From Helopsaltes ochotensis (lineage: Eukaryota; Chordata; Aves; Passeriformes; Locustellidae), in contig VXBM01000574.1 in assembly GCA_013400155.1 (NCBI GenBank), forward strand, positions 1-64,000: a stretch of 64,000 nt of DNA, read 5' to 3'. Below are positions 1 through 13,200 of this stretch, piece by piece. The position numbers and the translations under genes are program-made. How positions within the stretch are numbered: position 1 is the first letter of the stretch; each line of letters begins with the position of its first letter. The notes beneath the pieces were generated by a model. The model was not told where the DNA came from, did no database searches, and was given only the letters and a program-made list of their open reading frames with translations.

Positions 1-89
1 TGTGCACCTCTGGATATCCATGGCCACGTTCTGTACGTCCATGGGCACATCTGTACATCCCTGTGCACATCCGGACATCCCTGGGCACC
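1..89. repeat. Minisatellite with a 20-21 bp unit, cut by the window edge
   Basis: Four full diverged units start at 1, 21, 42 and 62, with a partial unit from 82. Each follows the form TGkGCACaTCtGgACATCCC with substitutions. It lies in what should be MRPS5 intron 1 or upstream sequence. Confidence 0.75.
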
Positions 90-1068
90 TTGCAGTGTCC
101 CTGCTGCCCTCCCGTGGATCTGAGGTGTGACCTGCTGAGGGCAGCCCCCGGTGCCTTCCCAGCTCCAGGGTTTTTCCGTAGGGATCGCTGCGGGATCGGG
201 GAAGTTCAGGTGGTGCAGATCTTCCTCATCCTCGCAGGGTTCTGGGCAGGGCAGCTGGATTTCCAGACCTTTGGAGACCTGGATCAGTCACCCATCCGAG
301 CAACTTGGGCAGCAACATCTGCCTGAGGATGATGGAGCGGCGTGGTTTGCTGTGTAATTCAAATTGCTGTTTTTTTTTTTTTTTTTCTGCCTTTCTCCTC
401 TTACCCCATCCTGAGCATTTTTTTAGTCAATAGGAATCCAAGTTTGTTTTTTCTAATTTTTCTGTATTTTTTATTTCTGGTTTTTTCATCCTTTTCAGTC
501 GCTTTTCGAAGCTCAAATGTGTTTTCCCAGTAGACGTTAAAGTATACTTAGAAGGAAGGGAAGACATCTTTATTTTTTGCAGTCCTCGAAAAACTTTCTT
601 GCCTTTCTTTTCTCAAACAAAATCTAAGTAGTTGATGAATCTCGGGGCAGTCTGTAATGAGGTGGTGCCAAACTCTGATTAAAGCCTGAACATTAAGAGG
701 GGCTTGAGAACAGGCTGGTGGAGTTCCTGTAGTGGAGGGAAACATTTTCACAGTCTAATCACAACAATATCCTTAAAAAACCCCAACCATTTCTTGCAGG
801 TAAACCAGGAAGAAGAAAAGGCTGCGACTGCTCCTTAATAATTTATTAAAATCACTCTATCAGCGCTGTGCTTTGAGCCTTCCTGCCTCCTTCTCCTGGT
901 GACATTTTTCTTATTGCAACGTTTTCCCTCCCACATTCTGCTCTGCACTTCGAGACAAAAGGCTGGAGCCTGCTTCCCTTCGAAAACCACTGGTTTTTCT
1001 TCCCAGAAAACGCAGTTTTTGGGAGGGAGATGTGCTGTCTCTAAAGACCTGTCTGTCCTTGCCCCCAG
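90..1068. other. Noncoding stretch left of the first visible MRPS5 exon
   Basis: No exon with a start codon or mitochondrial targeting peptide was found, and CpG density is low, so this is most likely intron 1. It holds a 17-base T run at 370-386. Confidence 0.5.
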
Positions 1069-1206
1069 GGTTCGCTGCTGTGCCGCTGAAAGGGAGTTGC
1101 AGCTCCTACTCCAGCCTGGCATGGGCTTTCCAGACACGGTGCTCCCTCTCTGCCCCCTGGACCGGGACAGTCGAGCAGTGCAGGAAGAGCAGCTTCTTCA
1201 ACACCT
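1069..1206 (+). CDS. MRPS5: MRPS5 coding exon, probably exon 2
   Basis: The acceptor is cttgcccccag and the donor is gtaagt. The exon enters with one base carried from the missing exon 1 and leaves one base that completes the Leu of the LTADQLW motif. It encodes the rapidly evolving pre-sequence region ending QCRKSSFFNT, which matches the position of the human YSFFTK stretch. Confidence 0.88.
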
Positions 1207-4200
1207 GTAAGTCTTGAGCTGGATAAAAAGTGTTAACTGTAGCAAACAGGAGAAGGAAAGGAAATCTGTGAAAATCTACGTGTGCTGACTTTTTTTTTTT
1301 GGGGTCTCCTGAGATTACAGTGGCAGCTGCAGGTGTTGGGGTGCGTGCACAAAATCAGTTTGTCATCTTCTGGCAGCAGACAAAGGGTTTGTTTTCTGTC
1401 ACAGTGGATCCAGCTAATCTATGTCATTGGCTGGGAGGAGGAAGCAGCTTCCCCCCTGTTTCCTAGGCCTTTATTGAGGGTATAAATTGTGTGTTTATCT
1501 TCTAAATTATTGCTGAGCCCCAGGCGAGGCATGCCGTTCAAGCTGGTGCTGCCTCAAAAGAGAAATGCAAGAAGGTGTTACACAGAAAGTGCTGGTAACA
1601 ATCCTGCAGGTTGTCTGGTCTTGGGGCAGTGTTTTCCTCCAGTCCTGAGAGGAATTTCACCCGTGCTTCCCCTGAGGAATGAGGAATGAGAACTGAGGAA
1701 TGATGGCTGCTTCAGTTCACATTCAGGACTGTGAAACAGAGAACTGAGGGCCTTTTTCACCTGCTTTTTGTGGTTCCTTATCCTGTCCTGTAGGGGAAGA
1801 GAGGAAATGGGAAGGACACAATCTCTACCAGAGGTAACTGCAGCAATTAGAGAGTCAAAATTTGGTTGTTTCTAGCCCACAGAGTTCAGGAGCTCTGCAG
1901 AATCAGGCTTTCAGAGCTGGTGGTCTCTTCCTACTCTCAGCATCTGGGTGACAGAACGCTGCATTTGTTTTCTTCACATCTGCTAAAGAGAAGGGCTTAA
2001 ACAGTCAGGCTGGGCTTGCTGCTCATCTCATCTCATCCAGTAAATTTGGACCATTGATTCCAAGTAACTGGAAGGGTTGGGAGGTCTCCAAAGACTTGGG
2101 AAAGGCTGCAGTGTGACCTGCAGGCTCTGCATGGAAAAGGCTTTCTAAGGATGCCACCTGCAGGAAAATCTCCTTCAGGCAAGCAGCAACAAGATAAGAA
2201 ATATGTCAGAAGCCACTCTCTGTTGTTATTTTGTTTACCATGAATTAAACTTGTAGCACCACAAGTGATTGCAGTGTGATTAGAAGTTGTAGGTTGGATT
2301 ACTTCCTGAATTATTTCCTGAATTAGGCTTGTATTCATACTCATGAGCTCTGTTTTTCCAGGAGCTTTTCCAGATGTCTGGAAATGACTGAAATTAAGAA
2401 TAAATGACTGAATTAAGAATATCTACTGGGATGGCATCCGTGGTGTTTGGTAAAATTTTATGTGTTTAGGGAAACGACCTAAAACTGTTGTCTTTATTTA
2501 ATAAGATGTAATAACCTGGAAAAATGAAAGTGTGCCTCCTTCATGTATTAAGCAGAGGCAGCAGCCACGAGATTCAGAAGACTCAGGTTTTTGTATTTCA
2601 AAGCACAGTTGTTCTAGGAGCACTTGCTCTTACAGAAGTCAAAAGCCAACCGTTCAGAATTCGAATGAAGCGGGTGCAAACAGCACAGATCACTCAAATC
2701 CTGAGCAGTGCAGCTGCTTCAGGAGTGGCAGCGTTTAAAATGCAGATATGGCCATTTTCTGTGAAAGGGTTGTCAAGTGAAATGTCAGCCAAATGGCAAG
2801 GCTTTGTGTCTGAGAGAGGTGACGGGATTTTTCTCTCTCGTTAGGGAATGCTTAATTATCTTCCATCATTCCTTGGGAAATATTACTGTGCTCTTGTTAG
2901 GAGGGTCAGCTGTACCTTCAACAGAGCTGTTCTTTTTAATAGTTTGACTGATTTAAATGGAAGGAATTCGTTTAAAGAGGAGGAATTGCAATTAGCCTAG
3001 GCAATTCTCTCTGATCCTCACCCAGGCAGTTCTCTCCTGCAACTCTGACGCAAAAACATACACAGGGGTTTGTTCTTGACCTGTGACATAGTTCAGTGAG
3101 TTTTTAATGAAATAATATAAAATTATCTTCTTATTCCATTCTTACTCTTTCCCCTTTCCACCCTCCTGACCGTGGGTTTTTGTAGTCTTTATGTGAGTTT
3201 TCTTCGGGCTGAATTTTGACAGCAATGTCTAACTCGATGATTTGAATTAAAAGAAAAAACACTTCCTTTTTCAATTTACAAAGAATTTTTCTTGAAGTAT
3301 GAGCATTCCAGATGAATAATTACAGAGCTGCCTCTTGTCATTCTCAGTAGTACCATAAGAAGAGTTTTGATGTTTCAGCATTAAGGATGTAAGGAGTTAC
3401 ATCTGTACAACTGCTTTTTAAATTTATTCTTTCTTTCCTTTTACAAGGGAGTTGTCTGTATCTTGAAAAATAATTGGTTGATTGCTTTTAGTCAAAAGAA
3501 AGGGGTCTGAATGCCTTGTAGTTATAATTGTACCTGGAGAGGCATTCTGGTGGGTTTTAATTTGCTTTGGGTATTTTTACAGTATTTATTTTGATGGTTT
3601 TACTGTATTACTTTTCAGCCTCTGATTTTCATTTTGTTCTGAGGAACTGAACCAAGCCAAAGGTGTTTAGTTGCTGAAATTTCTCTTCTCCACATCCATC
3701 TGGTGACACTGAGGCGTGATAGCTACTAAAAAATAAAAAATGAAACCTTCAAAAGATAGTAGCATTTACAATAGCATACGCCAGCTACATTGAAGGCCTT
3801 TGGTTTTTCATAAAATGTTATAAAGAAAAAAAAAATTACGATTTTCTCAGATGTTGGGATTGTAGCTGGATTTATTCAGGGTATGAATTGAGACTGACAA
3901 TCATCTTGACAATCCCACGTCTGCAGCTTCTGCTGACAGCAGATTGCCAGTTTTAGAAAATGTGAAATTCTGATGCGGGTGCACCGTGGAATTCTGCTCA
4001 GGGCCGGCAGTTAAGTGGAGTTATTCCCTGTGGCAGTGTGAATGCATCTGCTGGGATATTTCCCAGCTCTTACCAGGATGTGAGTTTTGGTTCTGGATTT
4101 TGAGGAAAATGCCCCAAACTTTCCCATTCAATGCTGGGGGGGAAAATGAGCCTATAATTTGTAGACCAACAAAATTTTTATGCAATCCACATAATTGGAG

Positions 4201-7200
4201 CTTTTTAATTTTTTTAAGAATGTTAATAACATTGAGATGAACACGCTGATTTTGAGGAGCGTGCTGTGGAATCTCACCTGTTAAAAGTAATCCCTCTGCT
4301 GTTAGCATGCCATTGCTCCATTTGTCTCTCATTAACAAATCTCTTTGTGTTATCATCTGCAGAATATTCCCTTTTGAATGGTGGAGGAGAGGATTCAACC
4401 TAGAGGCATTAAGCATTTTCCATAAGTCACTTTTCCAAGCTTGGAATGAAAAGCTTCCACTTTCAAAACTGAGAGGAAAATAAACTAGAAACATAACTTC
4501 TCAGGGGTAACAGATGGTATGAAGTGAGTTGACAGGTTTTGAGCAGCGTGTGAGTTCAGCTGAAGATGGTTAAGGTGTACAAAAGTCAAACTCCATCTTT
4601 GTTTTGGGAGTAGGTTTTTAATATCCTTGTGAGAATGGCTCCAGCCACTCCTGAGAGCTGAGCTTGAAGTTGAATGTTAATCCATGCAATTGGAAATGAC
4701 ATCTGAATGATTCCAGTCATGTTCATTCCAGAGTTGTAGGTTTTAGGACAGCTGCTCTGTGTTTGTGTCTTCCTTGCACCTTCACCCTGAGTGCCCCGGA
4801 GTTAAGGATGTGCTTGTTTGGCACATTTTGTAGGATGGTGAAAAGGGAATATGTGTGTTGGTTTGGCACAGATGGTAAAAGACCAGTTGATGGCTAGCTT
4901 TAAAATTGACAGCTGAATTAACCATTTTAATATAGGGATACACCTCTGGGTCACACAGGCTTAAAAATCAGGAGAATGACAAGAAAATTCCAAATTAAAC
5001 CACATTGTAACGCCTAGATTTAAAAGCACAGTGGAGCACTCCTTTTCCTAACCTAAGCTACTTAAATTGCACTTCTTTGGAATCTTTTAAGTACACATGG
5101 AAAGGGAGCTGGAAGCAGAAAGTTATTTTTTGGAATGATGTTTGTGAGACAACAGAGAGCTGTATTTTCCACAGAAAATGAGAAAGAGGTTGGAGTCCTT
5201 CAAACCAGGAAGGGTGTGGGTCTCCAGGTTCCAGATAAGCGTGTTAAACTTCTGAATTAAGTACAAGGGGTTAGTTAATTAAGTTAAAGGCCTGCACCCA
5301 AGAAGAAAAATGTCTCATTGTGGTCATTAAGCAGCTGTGTAGAATTTATCATTAAATTTGTAATAGAATGTGTAGCAGCACATTCTCTGCTAGTTCATAT
5401 TTCATATGCATGAAGCTTTTTTTTTCCTAGTTTTTGTTTGGAGAAGGTGACAGGTTCACTGGTGTCTGGAGAAGGAATGGGGTTGAAATAATCATAAGGT
5501 TTCATCTGTTAATAAAAGAGTGCATTCCAGGCAGAAGCTTGGAAGAGAATGTAAGTGATTGAAAAGCCCTTACTGAGTTCCTTAAGGTAACACAGCTGCA
5601 CAAGTGTGGTGGTGTTAGTGGGCAGCAGTGCGTCGAAAGAAGCATTTTTATTATGACAAGTTCTTTAGTCTTTTTATGATGTCAGTATTAATGTCTGTGT
5701 CTCTGCTGCTGTGCTGCCACAGGCTGTTTGTCACCAAAAACCTTAGAGAGATTTCTTGTGTTTTAAAGAAGTGATCCTGCTTAGCTGTTTTACAAAATCG
5801 ATTCCTTCTTCTCCTTTTACTCCCTTCAGTTTTCCAACTTGCTGCTCTTTGTCTTTCTCTGTATGCTCAGCAGGCTGTGAACTCATCTTGCAGGAGACAG
5901 AGAAATCAGATTTTAATCTCAGTTAATGAGTATCTAGGATACTGCTTTCTGATGGGGCTCACAGCAAGTCTTCCAATACTTGCGGTTTGAGGTGTGGCCT
6001 AATATTCCTCTGAGAAATACCTGTCTCATCCCTGATATTCAGGGATCATGTCAAAAGACACAAACCCAAATCCTTTCCAGAGGATTTTGTGTGGATGGAG
6101 TGATGTCACACATTTACTGCTGGTGGTTGTCAGTGATCAACCCAGCTCAGCTCAGTAGTGGATCTTTTTCCAGTCTGTAAAATCAAAGCTTAAGAAATGA
6201 CACTTTTTCCCCCCCACTCAGTTGCTCTGTGCTTTTGGGTAACTGACTAAAAATATGCAGTGCCTTTTAATGGCTGCTTCTATTTTTCAGCTCTTGAGGA
6301 GTGCATGCAACACCCTATTTTACAAAGGCAAAATAAAACAAGCCCACAAATCTCAAAGACTGCTGTAGCGTCTTCGTTCCAGAACATCTCTACCGAGTGT
6401 CAGTGCTCCTCCTTTCCCTCTGGATGAGCTCCCTCCAGTTGAGGACGTTTCTCTTGCCTCTGTGTGTGCTCACTAATCACCTCGGTGCTTTGCTGCCGAG
6501 GCAGATTGACCTTTCTTACGCCCAGATTTTTATTTTCTCCAGTGGCGTGTTGTGTGTCTGTCACAAGCGATGTGCCCGTGGTTGTGATCCCCCTGCTGAC
6601 AGCCCATCCCTTTCATGTCCCGTTCTTGTCACTTCCTCTTCAAATCAGCGTGATCCCTCCGTCCTATAAAGAGCTCGGCAGCCTGCAGGCTTCTCCATGT
6701 GTTCCATTAAATGCAGCTGCTTTCCAGACACACGATGGGATTGTTAGAGACCGAGCAGATGAACTGCACTTTGGGACCAAATGGGATGTTTTCATCTGCC
6801 TCTAATTTTGTCAGCATTTGTGCAGCGCCTGAGGCCAGAGCTTGGCTGGGCCTGGCCTGTTCTTCGTGGATCTGCTGGCACTGAATGTTCTCCTTTGGTG
6901 CAAGACAGTGTCCCCTCTCTGTGACCTTTGCTGCTTTCCTCTATTGGAATTAAAGTCAGCTGATTGGATGGATATTTGGAGTGCAGCTCAAAGTGCACAG
7001 GGGTTTTTTGGCACGCATTACCAGCTCCAGAGCTGCTCTTTTCTCTGAATTGCTTGTTGCTGCTCCTCCGTAGCTGTTCTGACCCTTTGTGAGGTCGCCC
7101 AAACTGCAGATTGAGGGGCTGCTCCAGCTTCAAAATAGCCTTGCAAGGAAAAATGTGAGTACCTTCATTGTCATTCCGTGTTCCCAGGCTAGCAGGATTA

Positions 7201-10200
7201 TCATTTTTTTAAAAAAGAACTGCTAGTTACACAGGGTTTTCTGAATAAGCTGAGAAGCTCAACAGGATTGAGGATCAGCTTTCCACCTGAAGGAACAGCC
7301 CCATAGTTGACTTAGCATGAATTTGCTGAAAAACTCATTTGATTTTTTTCTTCCCCTCTGAAAAAAAATTGAAGTGAGGAGGTAACGCATTTTTATGTGA
7401 GATTTGTTGGTTTTGGTGGGGTTTTTTGTTGTTTTCTTTTCCCCCACACATTTAGCTCCCAGCTGCATGCATTGGTGTTGTTGTACTCAGCTGGAAGGTT
7501 TTCAGTGGCTGACAGTTCAGACGCTGCTTTTGAGCCAGAGGGATCCTGGGCTGCATCAGGAACTGCATTGCCAGCAGGTTTTCTTTCTGGTGTAGTTTTT
7601 TCTTTTGATTTTTGGGGTTTGGGATGGGTTTTGGGGTTTGGTTTTGGAGGGGTTTTGGGGTTTTTCTTTCTGCCGAAGCTGCTGTGGTGTCCTGTATTGC
7701 CAGCAGTTGGGTGAGTAGGAGTTTGCCTGAGGAGGCCTGACAGAGCCAGAGCTCTGTGATGAGTGTTAAATTAAATTAAATAAAAGTAAATTGAGTGCTA
7801 ATGTTAAAGTGTTTTGCATTCCTTCCTCCTTACATTCCTTCCCTCTCTCCCAGGCAGTAAGGGGGACATTGTATTTTCAGATCTTGGGAGCAGCAGCAGG
7901 TTTATGTTTTGCAGAACTTTTTGTGGCTTTTAAAGCAGGCTGGCCCTTGGATATTTTTAGGGGAGATTCAATAACTGTCATTGATAGATGTCCTTGGATA
8001 AGTATTTCAAGGTATTGCTGCTCTGAGTTACTAATGAATGATTTTTCCTTGCATGACCTGGAAATTAACATCGTGCTGGTTTCTTGTCAGGAATATTTGC
8101 CTTTAAATCCATTTTGACAAGCCTTGTAAAAAACATGCACCTGGCTGTGTGCCTCTCTCAGTGCAGGAATCAGGAGCAGGGGCACATCTTTGCACCAAAC
8201 ACATCTGCACAGAGTAGGAGATTACTTTCTTGGCAGGGCAGAAATGCTACAGTTTAAATTCCAGCAAAGCAAGTTTCAAATTTGGGGTTGTTTTTTTGTT
8301 CAGCTTCAGTTTTTTTTTTTTGCTGTGCTTGAGTATAACTTAAGGAAGTTGTTTTTTTTTTTATTTCAGTGACAGCTGATCAGCTGTGGAAAGGAGCTTT
8401 GGCAGAGACTGGCGTGGGAGTAAAGAAAGGAAGAGGGAAGAAAAGGAAGAAGAAGCTGAGGAAGAATCTCAACAGAGGCCAGGAGATTGGTGAAGGTAAA
8501 TTCACAAACACAAAGCTGCAGACATGTGGATGTTTTTGTGTGTAGTGTTCCTTGATTTCCTAAGTTTTTTTTTTTCCTTTCTGTGATGTCAGAACTGCTT
8601 GAGATATTTTTTTCTTTAAACAAAACAAAACAAAAACATCCTGATATGATTATTTAATGTTGGTTTTGCTTTTTCAGATACCAGTTCTGCACCACAGAAT
8701 GCATTTGAAATACAGGAGAGTTTTCCATTTGGTTGCATTTTTCCTGAGTGCAGAGTTGCAATCCTAACTTGTAGCAAAGCCTAATTTCTCTCTGTTGTTT
8801 TTAAGGACGTTCTGGTTTCCTCTGGCCTGGTCTTAATGCTCCTCTGTTGCAAACTGGGAAGGTGCAGGAGGTTTCCCAGCGAAAAAAAGAAGAACGAGAG
8901 AGAATTCAGACTGAAATTATTCAGCAGAGGGACACATGGGAGAAGAGAAAGAAAATAAAAATTAAGAGAGAGGGAGGATGGAGTGGGAAGTGTTGGGGAG
9001 GTATCCTCCTGGATCCTCCTGACCTTGGGCCTAATGGAGGTAAGGAAAACAATTTTCTGCTTCCTCTCCCTTTGCCTTTCTGAGGGGGGACTTGGAGAGA
9101 GTGAGATCCAGACTTTTGCTGTCACGGAAAATTGGTTTTGTACTTTGTTCCAAAAGTACAGCAGGTACTGCTAGCAGCAGTGAAATTTGCTAAAACCCTG
9201 CTGAATTCCCTGTAGCTGTCAGCCTGCTCTGTTGCATTACAGACTGTGATTTTCTGTGATATTACAGAGTGCTGTGTTATTTCAGGCTGTTACAGGAGTC
9301 TTGAAGGATGGAAATGTTTTCTCTGTGTCCAGCATCAATTGTCTTGAGTATGAAATACAGTCTTGCTTTTTTTATAGGTTCTTAAAGGATCCTGTGGGAT
9401 AAACAGATATTTTTTATTGTACTCACTCAACAAAAAAACAACCCCAAATTCTAATTCAAATAATGAAATAGGGTTAAAGATTATGTCATTTGAATGTAGC
9501 TTTTGGAAGAAGCTGCAATAAATAACTGTAAGTTATTTTTTTATTTCCTAAGGAATTCAGTATAGTAAAACTAGAGCTCCTATATGTACAGCAGAAAGGT
9601 GACTTTTTTTAGTGCTGTTATTTAGACTAGAGATTCTAGAGTAACTCTAACAGTTAGAAGCCTGATCTTTTTCAACTAATTAAACATGAAAAAGGCTTGT
9701 CGGCTCCTGTTGGGCTGAGTTTTTATGGTGAAAAAAAAAAAATTGACATTGTTCTGTACACGTTTATAGCAGCTAAAAAAAAAGACAGGTGGTATTTTGT
9801 AGCACTGTTTGCATTTTGTTACCCTAAGAGCAAATATTCCCTGGAAGGCAGTGATGTGACAATGGACTTGGCTGTCACTGAATCCGTCAATGTGGAAAGG
9901 GGAAGGGGCACTGCAGTCAAAATAGGAGAGTGAAGCTGTCAGCTTGTGTGAGAAATGTGCAGGCTCTGGTTAGCGTGCACTGATTTCCTTCTCATCTGCT
10001 AAAAAGGTCAGGGCTCTTCAGGCCCCCTCAGTTCTTCCAGCATCTTTTTATTCTGAGGATTAAAGGTTTTGCAGGGGAATTGGGACATTCACTGTATGCA
10101 GAGCAATGTCGAGGTGATAGGAAGAGCAGACCTGGAGCTGCCAAACCCAGGGAATCCTTTTGGCCTGAGACTGTGGCGTAGCTGGATTCCCTGGTGTCCC

Positions 10201-13200
10201 TCGTGGTGCTAGCTAGGAGTAGAGAAAGGACAGCATTTTCCACTTGGGAGAAAAGGAATTTGTTTTCTGAGTTTACAGTGTTCCTTCAGCAACTGAGGAG
10301 CTTCGGAGGGAGCAGAGAGTGCCTGCTGGGATTCGTATCCTTAGTGTGAGCTTGGTGCAGAGTAACAGGTCTCTAAACTGTTCATGAACGTGTTTGTAAA
10401 CATCTTGGAGGTTGTTTGTAAATGATAAATCAATGTTTGGTGAAGGACTGAGGCCCCAGTTCTGTGCCATGCCGTGCTTTCAAAGCTTTCCTCCAGAATC
10501 TCACTGCACCAAATAAAGGTTTTCTGTGTTGTCCTGAAATGCTCAAGTTGGAAAAGCAAGAGGTTCTAAGGACTGTGGTTACTTGAAGTGCTTATGCATT
10601 GTTTTGTTTGATGCTCCCCCTCCCCTTTCTGGAATTTCACGAAAGTGTGGATAAAGAAGTACCTGCAGCTCCACAGAATCATGGAATCAAAGAACAGTTG
10701 GAGTTGGAAGAGACTTTTTACAGGTCATCCAGTCCAACCCACAAATTTCTTTGAATCCCTGTTAACTGTATGGTAAAAGCTTCAGAATATTCTGAAAAGT
10801 ACTGGATTATACCTTAGTCACAATGGAAGTGACCCATCTGGTGGTTTCAATTATTTACAGCTTTTACTTTGTATACATGAAATTTAAGGTTTATTTGCAG
10901 CTTTAGAACACATTTAGGGAAGAAAGCAGTTTACACTGCTGGTTCAAATTATTCTTATTTTTTCTTCTTGCTGAGACTGCTCTATAAATTACAGCTCCAA
11001 AAAAGTTGTGTCCTTCTTAATTTGTGGGGGAAATGAAATCTAACACTGTTTTTTCTCCCAACAGAAACATACGAAGATTTTGAAGCAAGAGTCATCGAGG
11101 TAAAGCATTGCAAATCTTCCCAGGGGCTTTGAGGAATCCTCATTCTTCACACTGACCTTGCAATTATTTACCAAGCCTTTGCTAAGTCAGTGTTACAGCA
11201 GTAGGAGTTGGTCTGGTTTTCTGTTTCAGCTGCATGACGTGTGCCAGCACAGCCTTGGAGAAAGTGAGCTACTCTGTCTCTTCAATCCAGACAGAGGGGC
11301 TGTGAGAAACAATTTCTTGACAAAATAGCCTGATTCACAACAGCTCCTTGTCAGAAAGCTAAAAGAATAAATCAGGCAAGCCAGAGGCTGAGCTGCCTGA
11401 CAGCTCTACTCCAGAAAAGCGTCTGAGGCTTCTCTCCCGTCCTGATAAATGTGCAAATGGGTTTCCTTGTCCTTGATTATCTTTCTGCTTTTTGCTGAGG
11501 TGTCTATCAGCTGGGATTTCTATCCAGTGGCTTGAGTTTTCTAGATAAATCCAAATCTTTGCTTGTGGCAGTGGGTTTTAGTATCTCCTGAGACATGGAA
11601 AAAACCATGATGCTGTATTGTAACCTCATTCTGGGTAATTGAAAGTCAGGAGTTGGTTTCTATTTTATTTTTTTCCTAATCCTGCACAGGGGAAAGATGT
11701 TTCAATGCTTTATTATATTGGAGTAATAAGAAAAGCTTCTAGAAGGAGGCTGGGGCTCTGCTGTTACATGAGATTGCCACAGAGGAGAATTGAGAAGGTG
11801 GAATGCTTTTGCAGAAAAACAGCAGCAGCAAAATTTCTCTGTTCAAACTCAGCAGTGGGCTCAAGATAATTGAGTCTTCCAATTTTCTGATAACAAGTAC
11901 GAGTTTTGAAATAAAGAGATCATTTTAGCCTTCCTGCTGCTATTTCTGGATGTGTTTTCCATTGTCTTTACCTTCCCAACAGTACAGGAGATTAAAATAA
12001 TGTTTGCTGGGAAGTTGTGCTTCACAGCAAGAAGCTCAGAGCCATTTTTCAAGGGCTGCCTCATGAACAAAGATATAATAGGCCCTTTTCTGTTGTGGTT
12101 ATGCCACTGAAAAGGCTGGGCTGTTTTGCTGAAAAAAGAGAGAAATTGCTTATTAAAATGTTTTCTTATAATGTAAGAAAATCACAGAAAAGCTGTGATT
12201 TGATTTCTCCTGACTGAAAAACAGAGTATGGACAAGCTCAGATTTTCATGTCAACTAAACTAAAGTTGTCACGGAGAACTTGGGTTAGCTGTTTCTTACT
12301 TTCCCTGCTAGCCTGAGGCACATTTCCTGTTCTGCTCATATGGGAGAGATAAGAGCAATCTCTTGAAATAGAACTGATGGTAATGCTTACCTGGTGGTGT
12401 CTGACATAATACAATCACAGTGGTAATTAAAATCTACAGGTGTAGCTGCCATATCATTGTCATTTTCACTGGAAGGCTTCACTTCACGTGTCGCCATCCC
12501 TCAGATGAGGTGTTTTTTGTTGTTTTTCTCCAAAATGAACATGGTAACGTAGCAAAAAAAAGAAAAGTAGCCTACGTGACATCCTGTGCTGTAATAGTAA
12601 TTGCCTTGTAGTGCAGTTAGAATTGGAAAGGGAGACCTTGTGCTTTCTAAAGGAGAGGATAAAGTTGGAAATAATGCCCTTTGCAAAAGCCAGATCTTAA
12701 AGGGGCTTTGTCCAACGCTGAAATTGCCTCCTACCAGTTGTGCAAACTGTGCTTGGTGATCCCTTCCAGATTTGTTCATGCTGTTTTGTTCCCATTTCTG
12801 GTGAAGGCAGCCTGAAGAATTTTGTGCAAGCACAGCTTCACTTCAGCAGGGTCAGTGCAACCTCTGCAGTGTCAGAACAGCCCTGGTTTTGAGCCAGATG
12901 GTTTGGGTATGGTTCTGTCATACCCAACGTTTTAAATAAATGTTAAATCTCAAACATTTCAATAATGTTTTAAGCAAACAACCAGAAACACTCAGAGATT
13001 TGTGTTTGAGTGTTGAACTCAAACCCTGTTGGAAGTGCTTTCCTTTCAGCACTGCACCTTGCTCTCTTTTTATCTCACAAAGAGAGAAAATTTGGAGAAG
13101 TTTTGGGAGAAGTATTGGGACCAGAGGCTCTTACCCCATGAAGGGCTCAGCCTCTGCAGACACTTCCGTGCACAGCAGCAGCAGAAGAGTTCCTAGAAAT

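Larger units (their letters stand above)
1207..8369 (+). other. MRPS5 intron between exons 2 and 3
   Basis: 7.2 kb with no supported gene. It holds a short tandem duplication (2382-2420), G/T-rich sequence near 7614-7660 and T runs close to the acceptor. Open frames at 6397-6805 and 7397-7714 have no family motif and are not called. Confidence 0.8.
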
